NCBI GenBank assembly: GCA_001940985.1 | Contig: MSHB01000002.1 | Coordinates: forward strand, 30,974-94,973 | Direction of reading: 5' to 3' | Length of the DNA: 64,000 nucleotides | Source: Mollicutes bacterium Phil14 | Lineage (GTDB): Bacteria; Bacillota_I; Bacilli_A; ML615J-28; CAG-698 | Part shown: positions 26,748 through 36,697 of the stretch, piece after piece | How positions within the stretch are numbered: position 1 is the stretch's first letter | Layout of the letters: each line of letters starts with the position of its first letter | Notes under the pieces: model-generated | What the model was told of the DNA's origin: nothing | Seen by the model: the letters and a program-made list of their open reading frames with translations, nothing else | The model's database searches: none | Made by a program: the position numbers and the translations under genes

Positions 26748-28814
26748 ATGCCTCGAGAAATTGCATTAGAGAAAACAAGAAATATTGGCATTATGGCTCA
26801 CATTGATGCAGGAAAAACTACTGTAACAGAACGTATTTTATATCATACAGGTAAAATTCACAAAATCGGTGAGACTCATGATGGCTCTGCTCAAATGGAC
26901 TGGATGGAACAAGAAATGGAACGTGGCATAACTATTACTTCCGCTGCTACAACAGCATATTGGAAAGGACATCGTATAAATATTATAGATACCCCAGGTC
27001 ACGTTGATTTTACTGTTGAAGTAAGTCGTTCACTAAGAGTATTAGATGGTGCTGTAACAGTTTTAGATGCACAAGCTGGTGTTGAGCCACAAACTGAAAC
27101 TGTATGGAGACAAGCTACAGAATATCATGTACCTAGAATAGTATTTATTAATAAGATGGATAAAACAGGTGCTAATTTTGATTTTTCTACAGAAAGTCTT
27201 CATAAAAGATTAGGAGCTAATGCTCATCCAATTGAACTTCCTATTGGAGCAGAAAGCTCATTTGATGGAATAATAGATTTAGTTACTTTAAAAGCTTATC
27301 ATTTTGATGGTAATCAAGATGAAAACTTTACTGAAATTGAAATCCCTTCAGATATGAAAGACGAAGTGGCAAGAAGAAGAGAAGAATTAATTTCTTCTGT
27401 TGCTGACTTTGATGAAGAATTAATGATGGCGTTTTTAGAAGAAGAAGAAATTACAGTTGAAATGTTGAAAAAGGCAATTCGTACTGCCACATTAAGCGTT
27501 GATTTCTTTCCAGTAATGTGTGGAACTGCTTTCAAAAACAAGGGATTAAAACTTGTTTTGGATGCTGTTATTGATTATTTGCCTTCACCACTAGATGTTC
27601 CAACTATTAAAGGATCTGATAGTAAAGGTAATGAAGTTGATATTACAGTTAGTGATGATGAACCATTTGCTGCTTTAGCATTTAAAGTTATGACTGACCC
27701 TTTTGTTGGAAAATTAACTTTCTTCAGAGTTTACTCTGGACAATTAAGCGCTGGTTCATATGTATATAATTCTTCAAAAGATGAAAAAGAACGTATTGGA
27801 CGTCTTCTATTAATGCACGCTAATGATCGTACAGAAATTAAAGAAGTTCATGCTGGAGATATTGCTGCTGCAGTTGGATTAAAAGATACTACTACAGGTG
27901 ATACGTTGTGTGATTCAAAGAGAAATGTAATTTTGGAATCTATGACTTTCCCAGAACCTGTTATCCATGTTGCCATTGAACCAAAAACTAAAGGTGATCA
28001 AGACAAAATGGGTGTAGCTTTACAAAAACTAGCTGAAGAAGATCCTACATTTAGAACATATACTGATGCCGAAACTGGACAAACAATTATTGCTGGTATG
28101 GGCGAATTGCACTTAGAAATAATCGTTGATAGAATGAAACGTGAATTTAAAGTTGAAGCAAATGTTGGTGCTCCACAAGTTTCATATCGTGAAACTATTA
28201 AGAGAAGTGCAGAAGTTCAAGGTAAGTTTGTTCGTCAATCAGGTGGTCGTGGTCAATATGGTGATGTATGGATTAGATTCGAACCAAATCCTGGTAAAGG
28301 ATTTGAATTTGTTGATGCTATAGTTGGTGGTGTAGTTCCAAGAGAATATATTCCTGCTGTACAAAAAGGACTTGAAGCTGCATTATTAAATGGTAATTTA
28401 GCTGGTTATCCTACAATTGATGTCAAAGCAACATTATTTGATGGTTCATATCATGATGTTGACTCAAGTCAAATTGCCTTTGAAGTTGCTGCAAGTTATG
28501 CATTTAAAAACAGTGCTCAAAAATGTCAACCTGTCTTATTGGAACCAATAATGTTAGTTGAAGTTGAAGTTCCTGATGAATATTTAGGAACTGTTATTGG
28601 TGATTTAATTAGTAAGAGAGGTAAAATTGAAGGACAAGAAGCTCATGCTCGATTCCAAAGAGTTAAGGCTTTAGTTCCACTATCTAGAATGTTTGGATAT
28701 GCTACATCTTTGAGAAGTAATACTCAAGGACGTGGAAATTATACTATGCAATTTGATAGATATGAAGAATGTCCAAAATCAATAACTGAAGAAATTATAA
28801 AAAAACGTAAATAA
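26748..28814 (+). CDS. fusA: Elongation factor G
   Basis: The GTPase that drives translocation. The 688-residue protein has GTP-binding motifs G1 ([12 protein letters not shown]), G2/switch I ([12 protein letters not shown]), G3 (DTPGHVDF) and G4 (NKMDKTGA), then domains II-V ending with [20 protein letters not shown]. It is full length and ordinary in sequence. It follows rpsG by 15 bases with its own AGGAG. Confidence 0.98.
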   Translation: MPREIALEKTRNIGIMAHIDAGKTTVTERILYHTGKIHKIGETHDGSAQMDWMEQEMERGITITSAATTAYWKGHRINIIDTPGHVDFTVEVSRSLRVLDGAVTVLDAQAGVEPQTETVWRQATEYHVPRIVFINKMDKTGANFDFSTESLHKRLGANAHPIELPIGAESSFDGIIDLVTLKAYHFDGNQDENFTEIEIPSDMKDEVARRREELISSVADFDEELMMAFLEEEEITVEMLKKAIRTATLSVDFFPVMCGTAFKNKGLKLVLDAVIDYLPSPLDVPTIKGSDSKGNEVDITVSDDEPFAALAFKVMTDPFVGKLTFFRVYSGQLSAGSYVYNSSKDEKERIGRLLLMHANDRTEIKEVHAGDIAAAVGLKDTTTGDTLCDSKRNVILESMTFPEPVIHVAIEPKTKGDQDKMGVALQKLAEEDPTFRTYTDAETGQTIIAGMGELHLEIIVDRMKREFKVEANVGAPQVSYRETIKRSAEVQGKFVRQSGGRGQYGDVWIRFEPNPGKGFEFVDAIVGGVVPREYIPAVQKGLEAALLNGNLAGYPTIDVKATLFDGSYHDVDSSQIAFEVAASYAFKNSAQKCQPVLLEPIMLVEVEVPDEYLGTVIGDLISKRGKIEGQEAHARFQRVKALVPLSRMFGYATSLRSNTQGRGNYTMQFDRYEECPKSITEEIIKKRK

Positions 28815-28837
28815 TATGTTTATGATAAAATAAATGC

Positions 28838-28866
28838 TTGCATTTATTTGGTAAATATTATAAAAT
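28838..28866 (+). promoter_or_regulatory. Possible internal promoter of tuf
   Basis: TTGCAT 28838-28843 and TAAAAT 28861-28866, spacer 17. The -35 sits in a hairpin (AAATAAATG 28828-28836 with CATTTATTT 28841-28849). It could give tuf extra expression relative to fusA. Confidence 0.45.
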
Positions 28867-28900
28867 ATATATAGAAAAAAATTAGGAGGAAATTTTAAAA

Positions 28901-30085
28901 ATGGCAAAAGCTAAATTTGAACGTACTAAACCGCACGTTAATATTGGTACTATTGGTCACGTTGACCATGGTAAAACTACTTTAACATCTGCTATTACTA
29001 AAGTATTAGCTGCTAAAGGTCAAGCAAAAGTTATGGAATATGACCAAATCGATGGTGCTCCAGAAGAAAAAGCTCGTGGTATAACGATTAATACTGCCCA
29101 TGTTGAATATGAAACTGATTCACGTCACTATGCACACGTTGACTGCCCAGGACATGCCGATTATGTTAAAAACATGATCACTGGTGCTGCTCAAATGGAT
29201 GGTGCTATCCTAGTTGTTGCTGCAACTGATGGACCAATGGCACAAACTCGTGAACATATCTTATTAAGCCGTCAAGTTGGTGTTCCTCGTCTTATCGTTT
29301 TCATGAACAAATGCGATATGGTTGATGATGAAGAATTATTAGACTTAGTTGAAATGGAAATTCGTGAATTATTAAACGAATATGATTTCCCTGGTGATGA
29401 AATTCCAGTTATCAGAGGTTCTGCATTAAAAGCTATGGAAGGCGATCCAGAAGCTCAAAAAGCTATCATTGAATTAATGAACGCTGTTGATACATATATC
29501 CCAACTCCAGTTCGTGATACTGATAAACCATTCTTAATGCCAGTTGAAGACGTATTCTCAATCACTGGTCGTGGTACAGTTGCTACTGGTAGAGTAGAAC
29601 GTGGTATCGTTAAAGTTGGTGATCCAGTTGAAATCGTTGGTATTAAACCTACTATCAGCACAGTTGTTACTGGTGTTGAAATGTTTAGAAAATTAATGGA
29701 TCAAGCTGAAGCTGGTGACAACATTGGTACATTATTACGTGGTGTTACTCGTGACAACGTACAACGTGGACAAGTTCTTGCTAAACCAAAATCAGTTACA
29801 CCTCATACTGAATTTGATGCACAAGTTTACGTATTAAGCAAAGAAGAAGGTGGACGTCACACTCCATTCTTCAGTAACTATCGTCCTCAATTCTATTTCC
29901 GTACTACTGATGTTACTGGTGTTATAGAATTAAAAGAAGGCGTTGAAATGATTATGCCTGGTGACAATGCTGAGTTACATGTTAAGTTAATTCACCCAAT
30001 CGCAATCGAATTAGGTACTAAGTTCTCTATTCGTGAAGGTGGACGTACTGTAGGTGCTGGTAACGTTACTAAGATCGTTAAATAA
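28901..30085 (+). CDS. tuf: Elongation factor Tu
   Basis: Delivers aminoacyl-tRNA to the ribosome. The 394-residue protein has G1 (GHVDHGKTT), switch I ([13 protein letters not shown]), G3 ([12 protein letters not shown]) and G4 (NKCD), and ends [21 protein letters not shown] is well placed. Codon use is visibly biased toward C-ending and GGT/CGT codons compared with neighbours, as expected for a very highly expressed gene. It ends the str operon before a strong terminator. Confidence 0.98.
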   Translation: MAKAKFERTKPHVNIGTIGHVDHGKTTLTSAITKVLAAKGQAKVMEYDQIDGAPEEKARGITINTAHVEYETDSRHYAHVDCPGHADYVKNMITGAAQMDGAILVVAATDGPMAQTREHILLSRQVGVPRLIVFMNKCDMVDDEELLDLVEMEIRELLNEYDFPGDEIPVIRGSALKAMEGDPEAQKAIIELMNAVDTYIPTPVRDTDKPFLMPVEDVFSITGRGTVATGRVERGIVKVGDPVEIVGIKPTISTVVTGVEMFRKLMDQAEAGDNIGTLLRGVTRDNVQRGQVLAKPKSVTPHTEFDAQVYVLSKEEGGRHTPFFSNYRPQFYFRTTDVTGVIELKEGVEMIMPGDNAELHVKLIHPIAIELGTKFSIREGGRTVGAGNVTKIVK

Positions 30086-30104
30086 TTAATTTATGATATA
30101 AATT

Positions 30105-30137
30105 GTTCGTCTTGTTTAGGCAAGGCGAACTTTTTTA
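30105..30137 (+). terminator. Intrinsic terminator of the str operon
   Basis: GTTCGTCTTG 30105-30114 pairs with CAAGGCGAAC 30121-30130 (one mismatch), followed by six T. Confidence 0.9.
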
Positions 30138-30189
30138 TATTTGTACTAAAATGTTATTTAAAATTATATTTATTAAAAAAGGAAAAATG

Positions 30190-30198
30190 TGGTATAAT
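30190..30198 (+). promoter_or_regulatory. Extended -10 promoter of tatD
   Basis: TGGTATAAT at 30190-30198 is a perfect extended -10. The -35 region (30170-30175, TTATTA) is weak. Confidence 0.6.
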
Positions 30199-30223
30199 AA
30201 TGATGTGAATAAGAGGAATAAAT

Positions 30224-30976
30224 ATGCTAATAGATACACACACTCACATTTTTGATGATAAATTTGAAAATAAAGAAGAAATTATTAGAAACGCATTAAA
30301 TAACAATGTTAAAGAAATGATTGTTGTTGGTTATGACAAAGAATCTTCAATTAAGGCCTTAGAATTAGTTAAGAAATATGATTTTTTATATTTGAGCATA
30401 GGATTACATCCAAGTGAAGTGCTAAAGGAAAATGATGAAGATCTTTCGTGGATGCATGAAATCTTAAAAAGCGAAAAGGTTGTTGCTATAGGTGAGATAG
30501 GTTTAGATTATTACTGGGATAAATCTTTTAAAGAAGAACAAAAAAAATATTTTAAAAAGCAAATAGAAATAGCAAAAGAGTATAATTTGCCAATAATCGT
30601 GCATTGCCGCGATGCTGTTCAAGATTGTTTTGATATTTTGAAAGATGAAAGTGTAGAAGGAGTAATGCACTGTTATTCTGGAAGTTTGGAAATGGCAAAA
30701 GAATTTGTTAAAAGAGGTTATTATTTGGGCGTTGGAGGAGTAGTAACTTTTAAAAATGCAGTTGAAATAAAAAAAATTGCAAAAGAAATAGAACTAACAC
30801 ATATTTTGAGTGAAACTGATTGTCCATACCTAGCTCCAACTCCATACAGAGGAAAAAGAAATGAACCAGCATATGTTAAATATGTTGTTGAAGAAATAGC
30901 AAAAATTAGAGGGGAAAGTATTGATGATGTTGAAGGGTGTTTGGAAGCTAATGCAAAAAAATTATTTAGATTATGA
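30224..30976 (+). CDS. tatD: TatD-family metal-dependent deoxyribonuclease
   Basis: A 250-residue TIM-barrel metallo-hydrolase. Metal ligands are visible as DTHTHIFD at the N-terminus, AIGEIGLDYYW, the HCRDA loop, MHCYSG, and the C-terminal ETDCPYLAP. Homologues have 3'-5' DNase or D-aminoacyl-tRNA-editing activity and act in DNA repair. In B. subtilis the homologue YabD lies near metG, but here it follows the str operon. The HtrA-like gene begins 11 bases later, suggesting co-transcription. Confidence 0.92.
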   Translation: MLIDTHTHIFDDKFENKEEIIRNALNNNVKEMIVVGYDKESSIKALELVKKYDFLYLSIGLHPSEVLKENDEDLSWMHEILKSEKVVAIGEIGLDYYWDKSFKEEQKKYFKKQIEIAKEYNLPIIVHCRDAVQDCFDILKDESVEGVMHCYSGSLEMAKEFVKRGYYLGVGGVVTFKNAVEIKKIAKEIELTHILSETDCPYLAPTPYRGKRNEPAYVKYVVEEIAKIRGESIDDVEGCLEANAKKLFRL

Positions 30977-30986
30977 GGTGGTAATA

Positions 30987-32153
30987 ATGAAAAAAAATAT
31001 TCTTGCTATAATGTTATTATTGATTGTTACTTGTTTGTTTGGTTGTAATAGAATAATAAATAATGAGATATATAATAAATCGTACAATGTTAATATTGAT
31101 TTAAAAGAATTTGAAGATTTAGTTGTTGCAGCTATTGAAAAAGCATCACCAGCTGTTATTGGCGTTAGCAACTATGAAAAAAACCTTTTAGGTGGGTATA
31201 AACTTTCATCAACTGGAAGCGGTGTGGTATATGAATGTGTTGCTAATATGTTAGATGGTAGTACTGAAACTGATTGTTCTAAAACAATTGATACTAGTAA
31301 TGAAGTTAAAGAATATGTTTATTATGCTGTGACAAATCGCCATGTTGTTGAAGGTAAAAATTCAAAAATTAAAGTTTATTTAGGTGAAGAAAATTCTAAA
31401 GTAGTGGCAAATGTATTGGGATATGATGATAAAATTGATATATCAGTAATAAAATTTTCTCATACTAAATATATTCAACCAATTACATTTGCTGATTCAG
31501 AATCAATAAAAAGAGGGAATTTTGCTATAGCTATAGGTAATCCAAATGGTTATGATTTTTATGGAACAGCAACATTTGGAATTATATCACATCCAAAAAG
31601 ATATTTATCTGATGATACAGACGGTGATGGTATAAATGATTGGGATGCAGAATACATTCAACATGATGTAGCTATAAATCCTGGTAATAGTGGTGGAGCC
31701 TTGATTAATATTAAAGGTGAGTTAATTGGAATTAACACATTAAAATTAGTATCTGAAGATATTGATAATATGGGTTTTGCAATCCCTGCAAATTTAGTTA
31801 AAGAATTAATTAAAATACTTGAAAAAGGAGAAAAGCCAAAAAGATATACGCTAGGTATATCTGTTTATGAAGTATCTACAATTTTAAATAAAGAAGATTA
31901 TTCAGAAGGAACAATACCGGATGTAACTTTACCAGATGGTGTAGAATATGGGTTATATGTAAATGAAGTTGACGTAAATGGTAAAGCTTTTGGTCGTCTT
32001 CAATTTGGAGATATCATTTTAGAGGTTAATCAAGTTAAAATTTTTGGTAGTAAAGAATTTAGAGCTGAATTAGGAAAAGTTATCGATGCAGATTCTTTAG
32101 TTTTGTTAATCAATAGAAGTGGTGTAGAGATTGAAGTTTTAATAAAATTATAA
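30987..32153 (+). CDS. HtrA/DegP-like serine protease, lipoprotein
   Basis: A 388-residue extracytoplasmic protease. The N-terminus has a type II signal with lipobox LFGC (C20), so it should be lipid-anchored rather than held by a transmembrane helix as Bacillus HtrA is. The catalytic triad is visible: H119 (NRHVVEG), D151 (KIDISVIKF) and S235 (GNSGGALIN). A C-terminal PDZ-like domain spans about 285-388. The start at 30987 follows GAGGTGG at 30975-30981. Likely role: surface protein quality control or processing. The gene ends one base before the convergent PBP gene. Confidence 0.88.
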   Translation: MKKNILAIMLLLIVTCLFGCNRIINNEIYNKSYNVNIDLKEFEDLVVAAIEKASPAVIGVSNYEKNLLGGYKLSSTGSGVVYECVANMLDGSTETDCSKTIDTSNEVKEYVYYAVTNRHVVEGKNSKIKVYLGEENSKVVANVLGYDDKIDISVIKFSHTKYIQPITFADSESIKRGNFAIAIGNPNGYDFYGTATFGIISHPKRYLSDDTDGDGINDWDAEYIQHDVAINPGNSGGALINIKGELIGINTLKLVSEDIDNMGFAIPANLVKELIKILEKGEKPKRYTLGISVYEVSTILNKEDYSEGTIPDVTLPDGVEYGLYVNEVDVNGKAFGRLQFGDIILEVNQVKIFGSKEFRAELGKVIDADSLVLLINRSGVEIEVLIKL

Positions 32154-32154
32154 T

Positions 32155-34080
32155 TTATTTATAAAGATAAAATGGAAGATTGTTATTTTTAAAATACAAT
32201 CTTTTTTTATATTCATTACCTTTAGCAATCATACCATTTGTAGGGTTTAATTCAATACCAATAACATTTTTTGGTTGAGTATACCAAGATTGTTCATTAC
32301 TAGAAATGTTATATGATTCCATTGCATCAGCCCAAATATTTTTAATATATTTTGTTAAGGAGTTTTTTACAATTTCATTATTATCATATCCAGTCCAAAT
32401 ACCTAACACAATATTTTTATTAAAACCTATCATCCAATTATCTGTATTTGTTGAACCACTTTTCGCAGCATATTTTTTTGTAAGTTTTGCGGCTATGGTT
32501 GCTCCAGTTGTATTAATATTTATTGCTAAATTATTATCGAATACATTAGTCATAGTTTCTGACAAAATATAGCAAGTAGAAGAATCAAATTTATCATCTG
32601 CTTCATTAGTATTTTTATAAATTGTCTTTCCTGAGCTACTAGTGATATTTTTAATATAGTTAGGTGAGATATCTTTTCCCATAGAAGCAATTTTAGAATA
32701 TCCAGCAACTAATTCTTTTAATGAAACTTCACTAGTTCCAAGTGCCAAAGAAGTATTGTTTTTTATTTCATTAGTAAATCCAAAATCTTTTAGAGTTTTA
32801 ACAAGTTTATCAGTTCCTAAAAATAAATGAGTTTTTATAGCAAATATATTATCACTAGTAGCTAAAGCATAAGCTAAAGTCACTTCTTGATTAGGATAAA
32901 TATCGTTATAATTAGTAGGTGAATAAATTTCGCCATCTATATAAAAATCTGTTTTTTCACTTCTGAAAGTTGTGGCTGGTGTAAATCCATGTTCTAAAGC
33001 TGTATAATACAAAAATGGTTTAATTGCTGATCCTGGTTGTCGCAAAGATTTTGTTGCTCTATTGTATTTAGAAGCTTCATAATTTATTCCTCCAATTACG
33101 TCTAAAACATTCCCTGTTTTTGGATCCATTGCAAATATAGCTATTTCAAGATTGCTATTTTTAGGATAGTATTTTTCTATTGAATTTTGAAGTATTTTAT
33201 TTAATCTTAAATCTAAAGTTGTATATACTTTTATTCCATCTTTTAAATAATTATAAGGAATATTAAGATTTTTTAGTTCTTGAATTACGATATCTTGAAA
33301 ATAAGGAGCATTATTACTGTTTGTGGAATTAATACTTCCATGTAATTTTAGTTCCATTTTTTTTGTTTTTTCAGCAGTTTCCTTGTTAATATAATTATCA
33401 TTTACCATTTCATCTAATATTAAAGATCTTCGTTTTTCATTGTTTTCGGGGTTTTTAATAGGTGAGTAATAAACAGGACCCTTAGGAATACTTGCTAGGG
33501 TAACTGATTCTAATAGATTAAGATCTTTAGCACTTTTGTTGAAGTAGAATCTACTTGCATCTTCAATTCCATAAATTCCATGATCAAAATAGATAGTATT
33601 TAAATAACCTTCTAATATTTCCTTTTTTGAATACTTTGTCTCAAGATTGATAGCAATCATTATTTCATCAATTTTTCTTTTTATATTTTTATTATTATTG
33701 AGATATAAATTTCTTGCATATTGTTGAGTAATAGTAGAAGCGCCTTGAACTATTTTCTTATTTTTAATATTAGATATTAATGCACTGATAATTCTAAAAG
33801 GATTTATTCCTTTATGTTTATAAAATGTTTTATCTTCAATGCTAATAAAGGCATTTATTAAATTTTGATTTATATCTTCAATTTTAACGTAACTATTTTT
33901 ACTATCATTGTTTATTGTCAAAAATAAATCTCCATTGACATCGTAAAATTCAATATTCATATTTTTTGGTATACTATAATTTAGTCTCTTTGAATAAATG
34001 AAGAAAGAAACAAAAAAAATCAATGTTAATATAAAAAATATAATTAATGAATATTTTGTTAATTTTAAAATATATTTCAT
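32155..34080 (-). CDS. Bifunctional (class A) penicillin-binding protein
   Basis: A 641-residue peptidoglycan polymerase and cross-linker. It has an N-terminal transmembrane helix (about 10-29), a GT51 glycosyltransferase domain with the catalytic E82 (ISIEDKTFYKHKG) and GASTITQQYARNLYL, and a transpeptidase domain with S351-x-x-K354 (PGSAIKP), S409-D-N411 and K540-S-G542. All active-site motifs are intact. There is no C-terminal PASTA or fibronectin tail. It is on the minus strand, tail to tail with the protease gene with only one base between the stops. Confidence 0.93.
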   Translation of the reverse strand: MKYILKLTKYSLIIFFILTLIFFVSFFIYSKRLNYSIPKNMNIEFYDVNGDLFLTINNDSKNSYVKIEDINQNLINAFISIEDKTFYKHKGINPFRIISALISNIKNKKIVQGASTITQQYARNLYLNNNKNIKRKIDEIMIAINLETKYSKKEILEGYLNTIYFDHGIYGIEDASRFYFNKSAKDLNLLESVTLASIPKGPVYYSPIKNPENNEKRRSLILDEMVNDNYINKETAEKTKKMELKLHGSINSTNSNNAPYFQDIVIQELKNLNIPYNYLKDGIKVYTTLDLRLNKILQNSIEKYYPKNSNLEIAIFAMDPKTGNVLDVIGGINYEASKYNRATKSLRQPGSAIKPFLYYTALEHGFTPATTFRSEKTDFYIDGEIYSPTNYNDIYPNQEVTLAYALATSDNIFAIKTHLFLGTDKLVKTLKDFGFTNEIKNNTSLALGTSEVSLKELVAGYSKIASMGKDISPNYIKNITSSSGKTIYKNTNEADDKFDSSTCYILSETMTNVFDNNLAININTTGATIAAKLTKKYAAKSGSTNTDNWMIGFNKNIVLGIWTGYDNNEIVKNSLTKYIKNIWADAMESYNISSNEQSWYTQPKNVIGIELNPTNGMIAKGNEYKKRLYFKNNNLPFYLYK

Positions 34081-34122
34081 ATAATCACCATTAATATTTT
34101 TTCAATTAATAAATAAAAAATA

Positions 34123-34151
34123 CAAATAAAAAAAGCCATTTTCTGGCTTTT
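34123..34151 (-). terminator. Minus-strand terminator before the PBP gene
   Basis: AAAAGCCA 34131-34138 pairs with TGGCTTTT 34144-34151. On the minus strand the stem is followed by a T-run. It separates the small minus-strand gene at 34164-34511 from the PBP gene. Confidence 0.82.
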
Positions 34152-34163
34152 GATTTAAAAAAA

Positions 34164-34511
34164 TTATTCATTATTTAAAATGCTATCAACAATTATTTTT
34201 AATTGTTCTTCAATAGTTTTTGAAGTGTTAACTAGCTTGCCGAAACAAAAAACATTATCAATGGAAGATAAAAAAGTGTTATTAGTTAATACAAAGTCAT
34301 TATCAAAGATTGCATTTAGTTTTTTTAATGTTTCTATTTCATCAGTGATTAAGCAATCATAATATAAATATTCATTATTTAAAAGCAATGAGTAATTATC
34401 GATTAAATTAATATTCATATTTGGTTTTAGTATAATCATATAATCAGAATTAAAAAAATCATTTATGTTAGGTAGAGATGTTTCGGTATAAATAACGATA
34501 CTTTTGTTCAT
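34164..34511 (-). CDS. Small hypothetical protein
   Basis: A 115-residue protein that I do not recognise. It has no signal peptide or membrane helix. Its C-terminal third (VLTNNTFLSSIDNVFCFGKLVNTSKTIEEQ) faintly resembles the GVFAAGDV...AA end of thioredoxin-reductase-like flavoproteins, but no FAD or NAD motif is present, so this may be chance. It lies 21 bases downstream of the GcvT-like gene on the same strand, so the two are probably co-transcribed, and it ends at a terminator. Start ATG 34511. Confidence 0.6.
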   Translation of the reverse strand: MNKSIVIYTETSLPNINDFFNSDYMIILKPNMNINLIDNYSLLLNNEYLYYDCLITDEIETLKKLNAIFDNDFVLTNNTFLSSIDNVFCFGKLVNTSKTIEEQLKIIVDSILNNE

Positions 34512-34532
34512 ACAACTTGCTTGATATTTGTA

Positions 34533-35459
34533 TTAATAAAATTGAAATTGTTTTAATAAAATATCTTTCTTTCCTTTTCTTAATGTTGCTATTTTTTCGT
34601 CACGATTTTTCCACATGATACAAATAATATAAGGATTGCGCTTGTTTGGTATTCGATAACTACAATGAATTATTCCAGATTTTTTGCCTTTACTATTATA
34701 TATATAATTGCCTTTGAAAATTAAAAAATTCTCTTGTAATTCAAACTGCCTTATGTATATGTCTTTCTTTAGATGTTTATTCTTTAAGGTGTTTAAGTTT
34801 TGATAGTTAGAGACAAAATTAAAAACATATTTTTGCAATCCCTTTTTTATCTTTTCCATGTGGGTAAGCACATTATTATTATATAGGAAAATGTTTTTAG
34901 TTTCAATACTTATTGGAATAAAATTATTTTTTTTGAACTGTTCTAAGGTGATGAATTCATCTTTTTTGTTTACTATTAAATTATAATAATAATAGTTTTG
35001 ATGATTGATTTTAAAAAGATGATTATAATTTATTTCTTTAAAAAAATTATTAGCTTCATTGCCATGAAAAGAAAAAATACAATACTTATTGGTTACATCT
35101 GAAATGGTTGTAAGAGGAAATTTTCTTTTAGCTTTCATAAAGAAATTGTGAATTTTTGATAAGTTTTCACAAGCAATAATATATCTTAATGCACTTAATT
35201 TGTATACAAAAACTTCTGATATAAGCTTTTTGTTTTTGATTATTATAGTGCTACCTGCTTTAAAATTTTGTTCATTAAATTTCTTTATAGAATAGTGATT
35301 AATAAGATCTAAGCTTTTGCTTCCAAAAAGCATAATTTTTCCTAAATTGTAATTATTACAAATTCCTATATATTTTCTTGCTTTTATATAGTTATGATTA
35401 AACATATATGACATATTATTTAGATAATAATCATTTCTTTCAAATATATTTTCACCCAT
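34533..35459 (-). CDS. Degenerate GcvT/YgfZ-fold protein
   Basis: A 308-residue cytosolic protein with very AT-rich codon use (many Asn, Lys, Ile). I recognise the aminomethyltransferase (GcvT) fold from two stretches. The N-terminal half reads YIGICNNYNLGKIMLFG, then NFKAGSTIIIKNKKLISEVFVYKL, where GcvT has the DVSHMG and GGxIDD segments. The end (KGKKSGIIHCSYRIPNKRN) aligns with the GcvT C-terminal barrel. The folate-site acidic pair is not kept (SEVFVYKL). It is probably not a working glycine-cleavage T-protein, and no gcvH or gcvP is nearby. GGAG precedes the ATG at normal spacing. Confidence 0.6.
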   Translation of the reverse strand: MGENIFERNDYYLNNMSYMFNHNYIKARKYIGICNNYNLGKIMLFGSKSLDLINHYSIKKFNEQNFKAGSTIIIKNKKLISEVFVYKLSALRYIIACENLSKIHNFFMKAKRKFPLTTISDVTNKYCIFSFHGNEANNFFKEINYNHLFKINHQNYYYYNLIVNKKDEFITLEQFKKNNFIPISIETKNIFLYNNNVLTHMEKIKKGLQKYVFNFVSNYQNLNTLKNKHLKKDIYIRQFELQENFLIFKGNYIYNSKGKKSGIIHCSYRIPNKRNPYIICIMWKNRDEKIATLRKGKKDILLKQFQFY

Positions 35460-35517
35460 TTTTTAACTCCTTTTTATTATTATTGTTTGGCAGAAAAAAG
35501 AAAAGCATACAAAAAAA

Positions 35518-35553
35518 TTGAAAAAATTGAATAAATATGTTAAAATTATAACA
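35518..35553. promoter_or_regulatory. Overlapping divergent promoters (ychF / GcvT-like gene)
   Basis: Plus strand: TTGAAA 35518-35523, spacer 17, extended -10 TGTTAAAAT (hexamer 35541-35546). Minus strand: extended -10 TGTTATAAT (hexamer at 35550-35545). Both -10 elements share the near-palindrome TGTTAAAATTATAACA at 35538-35553. Confidence 0.6.
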
Positions 35554-35575
35554 ATGAATAAGAGGTGTAATAATT

Positions 35576-36673
35576 ATGGGATTAACTGCAGGAATTATTG
35601 GATTACCAAATGTAGGTAAATCAACATTATTTAATGCAATAACAAAATCAAAAGCATTAAGCGCAAATTATCCTTTTGCAACAATCGAACCTAATGTTGG
35701 ATTTGTTGAAGTGCGTGACAAAAGATTAGAAAGGATTGTAGAAATAGTAAAACCAAAAAGTGTTGTTTACACATCATTTTCTTTTACTGATATAGCAGGA
35801 CTAGTAAAGGGTGCTTCTTTAGGTGAAGGATTAGGAAATCAATTTTTAGCTAATATTAGAGAAGTAGATGCAATATGTCATGTTGTGAGATGCTTTGCTG
35901 ATGGTGATGTAATACATGTTAATGGCGTTGTTAATCCAATAGATGATATTGAAACAATCAATTTAGAGCTTACTTTTGCTGATTTAGAAGTAATCGAAAA
36001 GAGATTACCTAAGATTGAAAAAAAGGCACAATTGAAAGTTGATAAAGATGCAGAAACTGAATATAAAATTTTACTTAAAGCTAAGGAAGCATTATCTGAA
36101 GGTAAAAGTCTTAGAGATGTAGGTTTTAGTAAAGAAGAAACTGAATTAATTAAAAATTATAATTTTTTAACTTTAAAACCTATGATATATGTTTTAAATG
36201 TTGGTGAAGAAGATATTTCTAATGATAGTGAATTAGTAAAAGAAGTTTTAGAATACGCAAAGAAGACAAATACTGAAACTGTAAAAATTAGTGCTAAGAT
36301 AGAAGATGAAATTTCTGAACTTCCAGAAGAAGATCGAGCAATGTTTTTAGAAGAATTAGGAATTAAAGAAAGTGGACTTGATCAGTTGGTAAAGAAAAGT
36401 TATGATTTGTTAGGTTTAGCTACATATTTTACAGCTGGAGAAAAAGAATGTAAAGCTTGGACTTTTAAAAAAGGTATGAAGGCGCCAGAATGTGCTGGTA
36501 TTATTCATAGTGATTTTGAAAGAGGGTTTATTAGAGCGGAAATTATATCTTATGATGATTTTATTGAATATGGCAGTTTACAAAAAGCAAAAGAAGCTGG
36601 TAAAATGCGTTCCGAAGGAAAAGAATACGAATTTAAAGATGGCGATATTGCCTTATTTAGATTTAATGTTTAA
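35576..36673 (+). CDS. ychF: YchF/OLA1-family ribosome-associated ATPase
   Basis: A 365-residue Obg-related P-loop protein that binds ribosomes and hydrolyses ATP in studied homologues. It has G1 (GLPNVGKST), SFTDIAGLVKGAS, a coiled-coil insert (about 125-190), and a C-terminal TGS domain (YFTAGEKECKAWTFKKG...YEFKDGDIALFRF). The G4 site is NxxE-like (NVGEED) instead of NKxD, the feature that switches specificity to ATP. It is full length, starts after GAGGTG and is followed by cinA after 24 bases. Confidence 0.96.
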   Translation: MGLTAGIIGLPNVGKSTLFNAITKSKALSANYPFATIEPNVGFVEVRDKRLERIVEIVKPKSVVYTSFSFTDIAGLVKGASLGEGLGNQFLANIREVDAICHVVRCFADGDVIHVNGVVNPIDDIETINLELTFADLEVIEKRLPKIEKKAQLKVDKDAETEYKILLKAKEALSEGKSLRDVGFSKEETELIKNYNFLTLKPMIYVLNVGEEDISNDSELVKEVLEYAKKTNTETVKISAKIEDEISELPEEDRAMFLEELGIKESGLDQLVKKSYDLLGLATYFTAGEKECKAWTFKKGMKAPECAGIIHSDFERGFIRAEIISYDDFIEYGSLQKAKEAGKMRSEGKEYEFKDGDIALFRFNV

Positions 36674-36697
36674 TATGATTTTAATGGGAGAATTGAT

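Noticed and set aside
34164..34511. Thioredoxin reductase fragment (pseudogene)
   Set aside because: The likeness is limited to a short C-terminal stretch, no nucleotide-binding motif exists, and the gene has a clean start, stop and terminator; left as hypothetical.
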